54,791 nt of DNA, taken from JAAYYM01 sp964483155 (lineage in GTDB: Bacteria; Bacillota; Clostridia; Lachnospirales; Lachnospiraceae). Below are positions 33,247 to 42,641 of this stretch, piece after piece. The translations under genes were made by a program, and so were the position numbers. The stretch covers positions 1 through 54,791 of the forward strand of contig CAZAAC010000014.1 of assembly GCA_964483155.1 (NCBI GenBank). The letters run 5' to 3'. Each line of letters starts with the position of its first letter. Position 1 is the first letter of the stretch. The notes under the pieces were generated by a model. The model did not search any database. It saw only the letters and a list, made by a program, of their open reading frames with translations, and was not told the origin of the DNA.

Positions 33247-34077
33247 TTAACCTTTTACTGCTCCAGCAATGAAGCTGTCCTGAATCTTCCTGCTGAGGAA
33301 TAGATAAGCCAAAAGCGTCGGGAATGTAGCCAATACCATTGCTGCTCCTATAGGACCCCATTCCTTCATAAATTGTCCGGCAAGCGCTTGTACACCGACA
33401 GGTAGCGTCCTATGTACCCCATCGCTGATAAAGATGGTGGCAAACATTAGTTCGTTCCAACACTGCAGAAATGTATAAATTGATATTGCTGCCACGGCAG
33501 GTTTCATTAGAGGTACGATAATACGGAAGAAAATCCCCCATGTACCACAGCCATCTAAACATGCTGCCTCATCAAGCTCTATCGGCAGTTCTGTCATAAA
33601 CCCTGTACAAACAAGTATTCCCATTGCCAATGAAAAAGCAGCATACGGAATAATCAATGCCCAATATGAATTAATCAGATGCAGTTTTGATATGATGACA
33701 TAAATAGGTACAATCGCTGCGTGAATCGGAATTGTTAGTCCCAGCATAAAGAAGCTGTTCATTTTCTTCCGGCCCTTCCACATAAACCTCGTCAGGGCAA
33801 ATGTCGCCATCATGGAAGCAAACAAAACAATTATGATGGTTGCAACAGCAATAATGGTACTGTTTATGAAATATCTTCCCATGTCACCGGTGGTTACGGC
33901 CCTTGTATAGTTAGACCACAGCCATTCCTTTGGCAGACCTGCAACATTTGCGCCAAAAATCTCTTCATTGCTTTTGAGTGAGAATGTAAACATCCAATAG
34001 ACAGGGAACAGATTAATCAACGCCCAGATACCAAATATGGCATATACCAGACACTCTTTACCTTTTAATCTTTTCAC
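33247..34077 (-). CDS. Sugar ABC transporter permease (MalG type)
   Basis: A 276-aa inner-membrane permease with about six helices. The EAA loop that contacts the ATPase is seen in ELDEAACLDGCGTWGIFFRI. The start is a GTG nine bases after AGGAGG; the longer frame beginning at a TTG upstream has that ribosome site inside it. The start overlaps the end of the partner permease by 20 bp. No ATPase gene is nearby, so a shared MsmK-type ATPase elsewhere is expected. Confidence 0.9.
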   Translation of the reverse strand: MKRLKGKECLVYAIFGIWALINLFPVYWMFTFSLKSNEEIFGANVAGLPKEWLWSNYTRAVTTGDMGRYFINSTIIAVATIIIVLFASMMATFALTRFMWKGRKKMNSFFMLGLTIPIHAAIVPIYVIISKLHLINSYWALIIPYAAFSLAMGILVCTGFMTELPIELDEAACLDGCGTWGIFFRIIVPLMKPAVAAISIYTFLQCWNELMFATIFISDGVHRTLPVGVQALAGQFMKEWGPIGAAMVLATFPTLLAYLFLSRKIQDSFIAGAVKG

Positions 34078-34963
34078 GTTGGTAATCCTCCTTATTTCTA
34101 AAGATATATCCAATAATTAATGCAAATGCAAAGCACAAAACAATGAGCAAAAGTGCAATTGTGCTACCCATGCCATATCTGTTACGTAAAAACAGCATAC
34201 TAATCATCAGTGTACTAGGCACTTCTGTTGAATGTAGTGGTGCGCCATTCGTCAAAACATAAATCAAGTCAAATGATTTCAAAGATCCTGTAACAGCAAA
34301 AATCGTACAGACCTTCAGAATAGGCTTGATATACGGTATTACAATATATCTGTTAATCTGCCCTTCACTTGCACCGTCAATCATAGCAGCCTCGCGGTAT
34401 TCAGTTGGAACACTCTTGATTGCTGCATACATTAACAGCATATGGTATCCAACATACTGCCATAAAGTAGGTATAAAAGCCGCACCAAGTGCAGTTTCTA
34501 CTTCGCCCAGCCAAATTTTCGCCCAGCTTTCCAAACCAATTGATCTCAGCACAACATTCAGGATACCGTAAGATGGATTGTAAATCTTCAGCCAAAGCTG
34601 TCCAATAACCACTGTCGAAATAAGGACTGGTGCAAAATAAATCGAAAGAAACGCTCTTTCACCCTTTCTCCCCTTGCCGAGAAGAAGTGCAAATCCAAGC
34701 GAAATAGGTAGTTGAACAAACACCGAAAGCAATGCCAAAAGCATTGAATTCCCTAGTGCCTTTGGAAAGTTTATTGAGTTACTGGTAAACAGTTCTATAT
34801 AATTTTCAAATCCAATATATGTCTTTTCCCCAAAACCATTCCAATCAAATAAACTATAATAGCCCGAAACAAAAATCGGCGCTACAAGTATTAAAAAGAA
34901 AAGAAGAAGTGCAGGTAAAATGAAAAGAAGAATATTCACTTTATTACTGTATAGTTTTGTCAT
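34058..34963 (-). CDS. Sugar ABC transporter permease (MalF type)
   Basis: A 301-aa permease with six membrane helices and the EAA loop in EYREAAMIDGASEGQINRYI. The start (MTKLYSNK) follows GGGAAGGG; an upstream in-frame extension of 19 residues lacks a ribosome site. It pairs with the MalG-type permease. A strong hairpin lies between it and the binding-protein gene upstream. Confidence 0.9.
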   Translation of the reverse strand: MTKLYSNKVNILLFILPALLLFFLILVAPIFVSGYYSLFDWNGFGEKTYIGFENYIELFTSNSINFPKALGNSMLLALLSVFVQLPISLGFALLLGKGRKGERAFLSIYFAPVLISTVVIGQLWLKIYNPSYGILNVVLRSIGLESWAKIWLGEVETALGAAFIPTLWQYVGYHMLLMYAAIKSVPTEYREAAMIDGASEGQINRYIVIPYIKPILKVCTIFAVTGSLKSFDLIYVLTNGAPLHSTEVPSTLMISMLFLRNRYGMGSTIALLLIVLCFAFALIIGYIFRNKEDYQREKIKR

Positions 34964-34987
34964 ATTAATCCCTTCCCAACTTATTTG

Positions 34988-35037
34988 AAAGCGGTCTCCG
35001 GATGACACTGATTCAGACAATCGTCGGAGACCACTTT
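34988..35037 (-). promoter_or_regulatory. Stem-loop between binding protein and permease genes
   Basis: Arms AAAGCGGTCTCCG and CGGAGACCACTTT pair at 12 of 13 positions across a 24-base loop. There is no long T run after it. Such hairpins can act as partial terminators or protect the upstream mRNA, giving more binding protein than permease. Confidence 0.7.
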
Positions 35038-35098
35038 CTTAATCGAATCAGAACCTAACAGTTCTCATTCATTTACAATTATTAAATACTTTACAAAA

Positions 35099-36448
35099 TT
35101 AATTTAGATCTGCATCAAGTCCGTCTGCAAATTCTGTGCCATCAATTGCTGAAGCATAAATCTGACTTACATAGTCAAGATAAATATTTGCCTTGTCTGC
35201 AGATAAGAAATTATCTCCAAACAGAACAGTTGAGCTTGAATTCTGAACAATATCAGCAACCGCTAATGTCAACGGGTTGAGAGCACTTGTATCATAATCA
35301 GGTGTCCATGCTGGAAGCCCATTACCATCCAAGTAACCATAGTGGCAGATGCTTCTAGAAAGCTCAAAAGCACAATCTGCAGCGATTGCTGCGTTTGGAG
35401 AACTTGCAGCAACAGCAAGTGAATCATTTGCCCCACCAATAAGCTCGCCAAGTTTAGAATTTGCAGAATTGATTACTGGGAATTCAGCAACCTTTACTGT
35501 CTCAGCCATACCTGCATTTGCAAAATCTGCACAATTCCATGTTCCATTAATGTAGAATGCATATTTTCCAGCTTTGAAGTTCTCTTTGATTTCGTTATCT
35601 GTAAGAGCGATTCCTTCTGGATCAAAATATTCTTTATCAATCATTTCCTGGAAAATAGCAACTGCTTTAACAAGATCTTCATTGTTCCATTTAGCATCTC
35701 CATTGTACATATCCTTCAATGCAGCAGTACCAACACTCTTTTGGATAATGGACTCAAGGTACTCTGTTACACACCATGTCTCTTTTCCTGAACAACCAAA
35801 AGGAATGATTCCCTTTGCAACAAGTGCGTCACAGCATTCAATGAGTTCATCATATGTAGCTGGAACTTCTTCAAACCCTGCTTCTTTGAGCAGTTCCATG
35901 TTAGAGAACATACCTACGATATTGAATGTATTAGGTGTAGCATATTTCTTTCCGTCAAATGTATGATTTCCCATCATAACTTCTGGTAATTCAGAAGCAT
36001 ATTTTGTGTAAGTTTCATCTACACAGTATACACGATCTGCTTCAACGAATTCCTGCAAAAAGCCGCCGCCCCATGTGTAGAAGATGTCAGGCATTTCGTC
36101 TGCAGCCATAGCAGCTTTAATCTTTGTCTTGTAATCCTGGTTCTGAATTGCTTCCCAAGTAAAGTTAATCTCAGGATGAGCTGCTTCGAAATCAGCGATA
36201 GCAGCCTCATAAGCATGACGGTTAGAATCGCTTTCTACAGCGATACACCACATTGTGATGTCAACCGGCTCACCTGTGCTAACAGCTTCTTCAGCAGCAG
36301 GTTCCTCAGCAGCAGGTTCTTCAGCAGCCACTTCTTCAGTTGCTTCAGGTGCTGCTTCTTCCGCTGGTGCTGCTGTAGATCCACAGCCTGCTAATAGTGT
36401 TGCCACCATTGCTACGCTGAGTACTACACTAAGTAATTTCTTTTTCAT
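35099..36448 (-). CDS. Sugar ABC transporter solute-binding lipoprotein
   Basis: A 449-aa family 1 extracellular binding protein. The lipobox LLAGC places the lipid-bearing cysteine at C22. An alanine-glutamate linker (about 25-60) sets the domain off from the membrane. The body shows DITMWCIAVESDS, ADEMPDIFYTWGGGF and YINGTWNCADF, typical of oligosaccharide binders. It is the first gene of the transporter operon, which continues to the two permeases and GH3. The divergent AraC regulator probably controls it. Confidence 0.92.
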   Translation of the reverse strand: MKKKLLSVVLSVAMVATLLAGCGSTAAPAEEAAPEATEEVAAEEPAAEEPAAEEAVSTGEPVDITMWCIAVESDSNRHAYEAAIADFEAAHPEINFTWEAIQNQDYKTKIKAAMAADEMPDIFYTWGGGFLQEFVEADRVYCVDETYTKYASELPEVMMGNHTFDGKKYATPNTFNIVGMFSNMELLKEAGFEEVPATYDELIECCDALVAKGIIPFGCSGKETWCVTEYLESIIQKSVGTAALKDMYNGDAKWNNEDLVKAVAIFQEMIDKEYFDPEGIALTDNEIKENFKAGKYAFYINGTWNCADFANAGMAETVKVAEFPVINSANSKLGELIGGANDSLAVAASSPNAAIAADCAFELSRSICHYGYLDGNGLPAWTPDYDTSALNPLTLAVADIVQNSSSTVLFGDNFLSADKANIYLDYVSQIYASAIDGTEFADGLDADLN

Positions 36449-36478
36449 TTTTAAATCTCCCTTCGATATCTATGAGTA

Positions 36479-36508
36479 AGTATAATTGTTACCATTACAG
36501 AATATCAA
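36479..36508 (-). promoter_or_regulatory. Promoter of the sugar transporter operon
   Basis: On the minus strand TTGATA, an 18-base spacer and TATACT, 31 bp before the start codon. The 371-bp gap between the binding-protein and AraC genes also holds the AraC promoter and otherwise AT-rich DNA. Confidence 0.6.
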
Positions 36509-36675
36509 AGAAAAAGCAATTTTTCTTCATAATAATTGCTCTGTGAGTATCAATTATTGCTATTATTCTTTGTTGACTTTTTTCATATTTTATTAATATT
36601 TCATTTTTGATTGTATTATTATTAACATTTTTCCTTCTGTTCTATCTTTTTTATATACATATTTACTTATTTGTG

Positions 36676-36703
36676 TTGATTTATTCTAAAGTCATGCTAT
36701 AAT
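36676..36703 (+). promoter_or_regulatory. Promoter of the AraC gene
   Basis: TTGATT, a 16-base spacer and a perfect extended -10 (TGC before TATAAT). A leader of about 110 nt follows. Confidence 0.65.
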
Positions 36704-36819
36704 TACAAAGATAAAATCGCAATATTTTATATTTACTTTTTTTATTATTGTCTTATTTATTGCTACCCGTTTCAATTAGTTATTGTTTCTATTTCTTATT
36801 GTTTGAAAAGGAGCGCCTT

Positions 36820-37677
36820 ATGATAGAGAGTTTAAATGGCATACATGAAACCGTCAATTTTTCCAATGATTCAACCATCATACTTTATGATAATATTAAA
36901 AATGAAGATTATCCAATTCATTGGCACACACCCATTGAAATATTAATGCCTTTAGAAAATAAATATAAAGCTATTTGTAATGATATTGTTTTTGATCTAA
37001 ATATAGGCGATATTCTCCTCATTGCTCCTGGGACACTACATTCACTCTATGCTCCTGCCAAAGGACGCAGATTGATATTTCAGGCCGACGTCTCTTTGCT
37101 AAATTCTATTAAAGAATGTGAATCAGCTTTTTCCTTAATTTCACCGGCAACACTAATTACACCAGAAGCATCTTCTCAGATTCATGAAACACTTTTTCAA
37201 TTAATGATGGAAATCTATGATGAGTACACTGGTGATGCTATTCTCAGTGATGCCTCTATTTATTCAAAATTAATTCGTATTTTTGTTTTAATAGGAAGAA
37301 CACACGCTACTGATTCCGACAAATTTGAAACCAGTCAGAATAAACAACAAGAATATGTTGAAAAATTTATGGGTGTATGTGATTACATTAATAAGCATTG
37401 TACCGAGAGTTTATCTTTAGATGATGTGGCCGAAATGGTTGGCTTCAGTAAATATCATTTTTCTAGACTATTTAAACAATTTACCAACAATTCATTTTAT
37501 AAGTACTTAAATCTTCGCAGGATCATGTATGCCGAGAAATTGTTAATCGATCCTGAGATTTCAGTTACAGAGGTAGCATTACTATGTGGTTTTAACAGCA
37601 TCTCTTCCTTTATCAGAATGTTCAAAATATGCAAGAATTGTACTCCTACAGAATTCAGAATGATGTATCGAAAATAG
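36820..37677 (+). CDS. AraC family transcriptional regulator
   Basis: A 285-aa regulator. The N-terminal cupin domain binds a ligand (HWHTPIEILMPL, IGDILLIAPGTLHSLYA), and the C-terminal part is the two-helix-turn-helix AraC domain (LSLDDVAEMVGFSKYHFSRLF, then VTEVALLCGFNSISSFIRMF). The start follows AAAAGGAG; a longer in-frame reading begins in hydrophobic, AT-rich sequence without a ribosome site. Divergent from the sugar transporter, it is the likely activator of that operon. A terminator follows. Confidence 0.92.
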   Translation: MIESLNGIHETVNFSNDSTIILYDNIKNEDYPIHWHTPIEILMPLENKYKAICNDIVFDLNIGDILLIAPGTLHSLYAPAKGRRLIFQADVSLLNSIKECESAFSLISPATLITPEASSQIHETLFQLMMEIYDEYTGDAILSDASIYSKLIRIFVLIGRTHATDSDKFETSQNKQQEYVEKFMGVCDYINKHCTESLSLDDVAEMVGFSKYHFSRLFKQFTNNSFYKYLNLRRIMYAEKLLIDPEISVTEVALLCGFNSISSFIRMFKICKNCTPTEFRMMYRK

Positions 37678-37684
37678 GAAATGC

Positions 37685-37710
37685 AAAAAAGAGCATTACT
37701 GCTCTTTTTT
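37685..37710. terminator. Bidirectional terminator between AraC and deacetylase genes
   Basis: Perfect 11-bp arms (AAAAAAGAGCA and complement) and a 4-base loop; it overlaps the stop codon of the deacetylase gene. Confidence 0.88.
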
Positions 37711-38515
37711 ATGATAGCCTTATTCTCTCCCCCGCGTTTACAAAGATAGTTCCTCTTTCTGTTTCCATCCATATCGGTATTGCCGTCGGGTTATATACTA
37801 TAGTATGATCCACTGTAGTAATGATACTCTGTGCTGCATATAAATAGTCTTTAATCTGAATATTGGTTGCATACCAAACATTATCATGTCCTGCTATTTT
37901 CCTGCAGAATTTTTCGAAACGCCCCCAACTATTTTCCCTTTCAAATTCAAAGCTGTGCCCCCAAATATAAAATAGCTGCAACTGAACATAGGGTGCTGGA
38001 TTAAAAAATCTGTCTGCAAGTTCAAATATGTCAGCATTATGATGGCATGACGGATGCCATCTCATAAAGTCATCAGGTATTTGAAATCCATTTGTATCCT
38101 CAACCGTCCTGGCGTATTCAATCCCTAAATTTTCTGCCGTTTCGCACACCCTATCTGAAAGTACTCCAAACGGATATGACATTCCTCTTATTGGATATTC
38201 CATCATTATTTCAAGTTCTCTTTTATCATGCAGTATTTCATCAACTACCTGTAGCTTTGTCAGCTGCGTAAACCAAGGATGTGAATACCCATGACATGCC
38301 ACTTCGTGACCATCATATAAACTCTTTATTTCGTCTCTCCTTAAAAACTCATCTGTATCATTTTTGATTCCCAGAGTACCTGCGTTAAGATGAAATGTCC
38401 CTTTCAACTTATATTGATTACATAGCGCAATAAGTTCTCTATCGTAAATCTGCCCATCATCATAGCTTAAGGTGAATGCATTTTTTCTGCCTTCTGGAAA
38501 TAAAATTTTATACAT
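37709..38515 (-). CDS. Polysaccharide deacetylase (CE4 family)
   Basis: A 268-aa NodB-fold protein without signal peptide. The metal and catalytic motifs are TLSYDDGQIYD (D-D) and ACHGYSHPWFT (H-x-x-x-H). It removes N- or O-acetyl groups from sugars. An intracellular place next to a xylo-oligosaccharide operon makes deacetylation of imported sugars possible, but it is the last gene of a different minus-strand series behind MATE and purN. GGAGAGAG precedes the start. Confidence 0.83.
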   Translation of the reverse strand: MYKILFPEGRKNAFTLSYDDGQIYDRELIALCNQYKLKGTFHLNAGTLGIKNDTDEFLRRDEIKSLYDGHEVACHGYSHPWFTQLTKLQVVDEILHDKRELEIMMEYPIRGMSYPFGVLSDRVCETAENLGIEYARTVEDTNGFQIPDDFMRWHPSCHHNADIFELADRFFNPAPYVQLQLFYIWGHSFEFERENSWGRFEKFCRKIAGHDNVWYATNIQIKDYLYAAQSIITTVDHTIVYNPTAIPIWMETERGTIFVNAGERIRLS

Positions 38516-38541
38516 TTTCTCTCTCCATCTCTTTTTCTATT

Positions 38542-39918
38542 TCAGCAAACTACTTCTATCTGTTCCTTTTTCGAAAACATAATTTCAAGTTTCTTCATAA
38601 CCATTAAATAAGCTGGTATTAAAAATAAATCTGCTGCAACCCATGCAAATGGTCCCGCCAAACATGCTGCTGTAAATCCGAATAATGGAATCAAAAGATA
38701 TCCTACTACACTTCGTGCTAACATTTCGCAGACACCTGCAATCACTGCAAACCTGCTAAAACCAAGTCCCTGAATCAAAAATCGTATCGTATTTACAAAT
38801 GCTAATGGTATATACCCTAAACTATTTAAGAATAAAAACTGCTCAACATTATTCAAGATAAGCATTTCAGATGAATCCACAAAAATATATGCTATTTCTC
38901 TTCCGCAAAAATATATGATGGAAAATGCAATAAAAGAATATGCAACACCTAATAAAATACTTACACGTAACCCTTGTCTTACTCTCTCAAGTTTCTTTGC
39001 CCCAATGTTTTGTCCTCCATAGGTAGCCATTGTAGAACCTAATGCATCATATGGACAGCAAAAAAACATTCCTATTTTAGTTGCCGCCGTAATAGATGCC
39101 ACGATTGTCGACCCTAGCGAATTTACTGCCGATTGTAAAATAACACATCCAATTGCCGTTATAGAATATTGTAACCCCATTGGAATACCCATATTACATA
39201 GAATTTTCATGTAGTAAGCGTTAAATTGCCAATCGTCTTTTGATAATTTAAGAATGGGAAAATGACTTTGTATATACCAAAAACAGGCCAGTCCTGCCGC
39301 TAACTGCGAAATAACTGTTGCTACCGCAGCTCCGGCTACTCCCATATTTAAACCTACAATAAAACAAACATCTAATACAATATTCAATATTGCTGCAAAA
39401 GTTAAGAAAAAAACGGGCGTTTTGGAGTCTCCTAAAGAACGGATATATGATGACAACAAATTATATAAATAGATAACCGGAATTCCCATAAAAATAATAA
39501 CAATATAGCGATAGGAATCGTCAATAATATCAATTGGCGTTTTCATAATCTCTAAAATTGGTTTGCAAAATACCACGACAAAGATTGTCATGACTACCGA
39601 AAACACAACAGCAAGATAGATGCTGTTCGCTACAAATTTGCGCAAGCCGTCCTCGTCTTTAGCTCCAAATTTCTGTGCAATTGGTATGCCAAATCCAGAA
39701 CATACACCAATACAAAACCCTATTATTAAAAAATTAATTGATCCCGTTGCTCCTACTGCTGCCATTGCTTTGACACCCAACACCCTGCCGACAATTGCAG
39801 TGTCTGCCAAGTTATAAAATTGTTGAAACAAAAATCCGAATAATAATGGCAATGAAAAATCGAGTATTAATTTCATCGGTTTTCCTTGCGTCATATCCTG
39901 TGTCTTTAATCTACTCAT
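38542..39918 (-). CDS. MATE family efflux transporter
   Basis: A 458-aa protein with 12 membrane helices. The start PMKLILDFSLPLLFGFLFQQFYNLADTAIVGR (in two parts: PMKLILDFSLPLLFG and FLFQQFYNLADTAIVGR) is typical of the DinF/NorM-type MATE proteins of Clostridia. It exports drugs or metabolites using sodium or proton gradients. The substrate is unknown. It lies 15 bp after purN and 26 bp before the deacetylase. Confidence 0.92.
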   Translation of the reverse strand: MSRLKTQDMTQGKPMKLILDFSLPLLFGFLFQQFYNLADTAIVGRVLGVKAMAAVGATGSINFLIIGFCIGVCSGFGIPIAQKFGAKDEDGLRKFVANSIYLAVVFSVVMTIFVVVFCKPILEIMKTPIDIIDDSYRYIVIIFMGIPVIYLYNLLSSYIRSLGDSKTPVFFLTFAAILNIVLDVCFIVGLNMGVAGAAVATVISQLAAGLACFWYIQSHFPILKLSKDDWQFNAYYMKILCNMGIPMGLQYSITAIGCVILQSAVNSLGSTIVASITAATKIGMFFCCPYDALGSTMATYGGQNIGAKKLERVRQGLRVSILLGVAYSFIAFSIIYFCGREIAYIFVDSSEMLILNNVEQFLFLNSLGYIPLAFVNTIRFLIQGLGFSRFAVIAGVCEMLARSVVGYLLIPLFGFTAACLAGPFAWVAADLFLIPAYLMVMKKLEIMFSKKEQIEVVC

Positions 39919-39933
39919 TAAAATACCTTTTCA

Positions 39934-40530
39934 TTATATTCCAAGCTTAATCTTACCCTCAGCTATCTCACTAATTATTTCCACCAAAAACGCATGTTCA
40001 CGCTTTAATACTCTCTCAGCGAGTATTTCTGCTGTGTCACCCTCTAAAACAGGAACTTCAGTCTGTGCAATAATATCACCGCTATCATATTGTTCATTTA
40101 CTCTATGGATTGTCACACCAGATACCTTTTCTCCTGCGCGAATCACAGCTTCATGCACATGAATACCGTACATTCCCTGTCCTCCATACTTGGGTAACAA
40201 CGCCGGATGAATATTAAACACGCGATTCTCATACTTTTTTAAAATTACGTCATCTAGTTTTCTCATATAACCTGCCAAAAATATCATATCCGTTTTATGC
40301 GCCTCTATAATTTCAAGCATACGATGGGACAATTCAGCTTGGTCATTAATTTCTTTATGGCTTAAACAGTAATGATCTATACCCTCTCTCTGCGCACGTT
40401 CCATCGCTAAAGAATCAGCATTATTTCCAATTACGGCCACAACAGTTGCTTTTATTTTTTTTGACTTGCATCCATCAATGATTGCCTGCATATCGGAGCC
40501 TCCATGTGAGGCAAATACCGTTATATTCAT
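39934..40530 (-). CDS. purN: Phosphoribosylglycinamide formyltransferase
   Basis: A GART-fold enzyme of 198 aa that formylates GAR in purine synthesis using 10-formyl-THF. It shows FASHGGSDMQAIIDGC (where classical PurN has SGxGSN), LAGYMRKL, FNIHPALLPKYGGQGMYG and VHRVNEQYDSGDIIAQ-like motifs (H and D catalytic). The unusual SHGGSD and the lack of other pur genes nearby are notable; a related formyltransferase role is possible. The ATG nine bases after AAGGAAG was chosen. Confidence 0.88.
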   Translation of the reverse strand: MNITVFASHGGSDMQAIIDGCKSKKIKATVVAVIGNNADSLAMERAQREGIDHYCLSHKEINDQAELSHRMLEIIEAHKTDMIFLAGYMRKLDDVILKKYENRVFNIHPALLPKYGGQGMYGIHVHEAVIRAGEKVSGVTIHRVNEQYDSGDIIAQTEVPVLEGDTAEILAERVLKREHAFLVEIISEIAEGKIKLGI

Positions 40531-40553
40531 AATCAATTACTTCCTTTTATTTT

Positions 40554-40766
40554 TTAAACTCTTTCTCTTTGCTTATCCAGCAATTCCTGTAATGCCTCAT
40601 CACTAATACTAATCCAAATATCTTCTTCCTCAACATTTAAACCAAGATATTCTCTCAATGTGCAAGTTTCATCACTCTTTCCCCATACCTGCGTATAATC
40701 ATCAATCTCACTAAAATCTATCTCTCCAGCCAAATATTTTTCTTTAAAGGTTTTTCCACTATTCAA
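40554..40766 (-). CDS. Small acidic hypothetical protein
   Basis: A 70-aa protein not known to me. It reads KTFKEKYLAGEIDFSEIDDY, then TLREYLGLNVEEEDIWISIS and a helical end LQELLDKQRERV. No cysteines, signal or membrane segment. The start is likely a TTG (MNSGKTF) seven bases after GAGGGG. It is packed between the glycosylase (14 bp) and purN genes and so is likely real and cotranscribed. Confidence 0.65.
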   Translation of the reverse strand: MNSGKTFKEKYLAGEIDFSEIDDYTQVWGKSDETCTLREYLGLNVEEEDIWISISDEALQELLDKQRERV

Positions 40767-40780
40767 ACTTATCACCCCTC

Positions 40781-41296
40781 TTACAAGTGTACCTGCGCAG
40801 ACGTTTTCTCTTCCCTGTTAATAATTTTTTCCCATGCAACCACTAATTTTTCTTTTGTAAATATGGCATTTGCAGGACTTGTAGATGGTAATTCCACAAT
40901 ATCCAGTCCTGTTTTTTCTTTCACATACCGATCATACAATTTCTTTGCCATATTTCCATTTGCATATATTTTTCTTATATTACAACTCTTCAATAATATC
41001 ATAATATCATTTGGAACAACATTTCGAATACTACTATCACTTGAACCTTCGATATCACAACTTGCGATTACATCCCATATTGCTATATGATTATTTAACA
41101 ACATTTCTTTCTTTTCCTCTATTGTATTTGGAACAGTCTCATTTGAAATTTTTGCTACTACCTCCCAAAAACGATTTTGTGGATGACCATAGTAAAAATT
41201 GACTTCTCTTGACTTTACAGAAGGAAATGTCCCAAGAATCAAAATTCTTGAATCCTTATTATAGATAGGCTCAAATTCATGCTTTACTGCTTGCAT
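40781..41296 (-). CDS. DNA-deoxyinosine/uracil glycosylase family protein
   Basis: A uracil-DNA glycosylase superfamily protein of 171 aa. Motifs are RILILGTFPSVKSRE (with YYGHPQNRFW after it), AIWDVIASCDIEGSSD and LPSTSPANA. This pattern marks the DNA-deoxyinosine glycosylase branch, which removes damaged bases (hypoxanthine, possibly uracil) from DNA. AGAGG precedes the ATG. It shares its direction with Smr and the small acidic protein genes. Confidence 0.85.
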   Translation of the reverse strand: MQAVKHEFEPIYNKDSRILILGTFPSVKSREVNFYYGHPQNRFWEVVAKISNETVPNTIEEKKEMLLNNHIAIWDVIASCDIEGSSDSSIRNVVPNDIMILLKSCNIRKIYANGNMAKKLYDRYVKEKTGLDIVELPSTSPANAIFTKEKLVVAWEKIINREEKTSAQVHL

Positions 41297-41321
41297 ATTA
41301 CACCTCTTATAAATTATAGTT

Positions 41322-41579
41322 TTAGGATAATTCTCTTAAAACCAATTCTGTGATACCTTGATTGTTTCCTTCTTGTATCCGCATCACTTTTGGATGGCGC
41401 CCGTAACTATACTCTTCCCATATCATGTTTTTTATTTCTGTACCACCACGATAACCATGTATCAAGCGTACTCTGTAAACCGCACCATTTGCTTTATGTA
41501 ATTGATTATCTATGCTAATTTTTGCTTGATAAAGATTCATACCATGTAAATCAATTTCTATTATCCCGGCCATCATCAT
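41322..41579 (-). CDS. Smr domain protein
   Basis: A stand-alone Smr (small MutS-related) domain of 85 aa: EIDLHGMNLYQAK at the start and LIHGYRGGTEIK in the middle. Smr domains nick DNA or RNA; free ones have been linked to RNA cleavage on collided ribosomes. TTGGAGG precedes the ATG. It lies 25 bp upstream of the glycosylase gene. Confidence 0.88.
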   Translation of the reverse strand: MMMAGIIEIDLHGMNLYQAKISIDNQLHKANGAVYRVRLIHGYRGGTEIKNMIWEEYSYGRHPKVMRIQEGNNQGITELVLRELS

Positions 41580-41613
41580 AGTTATCCTCCAATATGTATA
41601 AACACTTTATCAC

Positions 41614-42582
41614 CTATTGATATCTGATGTCCACCAAAATTCCTTTCAAATCTTCTTCCAGAAGCTTCTCTTCTTGCATGACTCTTTTTAATTCTATCTG
41701 CAACTCACTCTGATTACTATTTGCCTCTTGTATTTCCTGTATTTCAGGAGAATCAATTTGTACTTCTCTTTCTCTATTTTTTTCTTCTTTTGCCTTTTTT
41801 AAGACCTCGGCTTTTTCTTCAGCCTCTTCTTCTTTTTTCTTAGAAGCTTCCTCTTCTATTTCTCGTTCTTCATCACTTTGTTCTTTTGCTTCATTTATAA
41901 GAAGACCTATCTCTTCTTTTGCTGCAGCTGCGATTATTCTATCTTTCTCATTATCTGCGTCAGACATGGCATGGGATTTAAGGCTTTCTATCTTTACTGC
42001 AGTTATAATGGCACTTTCTGCACCAATTTCCTTTTGGTTACTTTTTAGCTGCTCCCGATAAATATCTGCCACAGCATCGTATCTAAGGGCTTTCTCCTGG
42101 TATGGCGTCAGTTTTCCCATACTCTTTAATCGTTCTTTATCTTCATCAGTCAACGTAATATCTGATCCTATCTTAAAAGAGTTCTTCTTTTTTATCAGCA
42201 GCTCAAGATCCTTCTGCTCATCGCTGTCATCAGCAACATTATACGCTATTTGTGCCTCTTTACTCCAGCCCTTGACTTTATTGATTTCATTATTAAGATT
42301 TCCAGAATCAACTTGCAGTTCGCTGATTTTTTCCTTTCTGTTCGCCAGACCATCATCTATTTTCTTTTCATTTTTATAGGTATCCATAACAATTTTTATT
42401 GCTTTTTTCTGCGCTTGTTTTCGATGCTGCATAATCGTGTCTGTCTTAGAATCTGAATTTCCAAAAAATGCAACACTATTACCACTGCTTCTACTTGTTT
42501 TTGATTCCAAACACGCATTGTTCCTACTGCTTCTTTTTGAATCACCTACAAAAACACTTGTTTTTTCTTCCCCTATCCTCAT
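41614..42582 (-). CDS. Coiled-coil protein of unknown function
   Basis: A 322-aa protein with no recognised domain. The N-terminal 45 residues are rich in serine, arginine and asparagine (SKRSSRNNACLESKTSRSSG) and look disordered. From about residue 50 on it is highly charged and predicted as coiled coil, with a very acidic and lysine-rich stretch at about 230-275 (EEREIEEEASKKKEEEAEEK). No signal peptide or membrane helix. The start is the ATG after TTAGGAAG, six codons into the longest frame. It could be a structural or scaffold protein. Confidence 0.7.
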   Translation of the reverse strand: MRIGEEKTSVFVGDSKRSSRNNACLESKTSRSSGNSVAFFGNSDSKTDTIMQHRKQAQKKAIKIVMDTYKNEKKIDDGLANRKEKISELQVDSGNLNNEINKVKGWSKEAQIAYNVADDSDEQKDLELLIKKKNSFKIGSDITLTDEDKERLKSMGKLTPYQEKALRYDAVADIYREQLKSNQKEIGAESAIITAVKIESLKSHAMSDADNEKDRIIAAAAKEEIGLLINEAKEQSDEEREIEEEASKKKEEEAEEKAEVLKKAKEEKNREREVQIDSPEIQEIQEANSNQSELQIELKRVMQEEKLLEEDLKGILVDIRYQ

Positions 42583-42641
42583 ATAACCACTTCCTAACAT
42601 TATTTTTTTATAATACTATATATGATTATATATCGGTCTTT

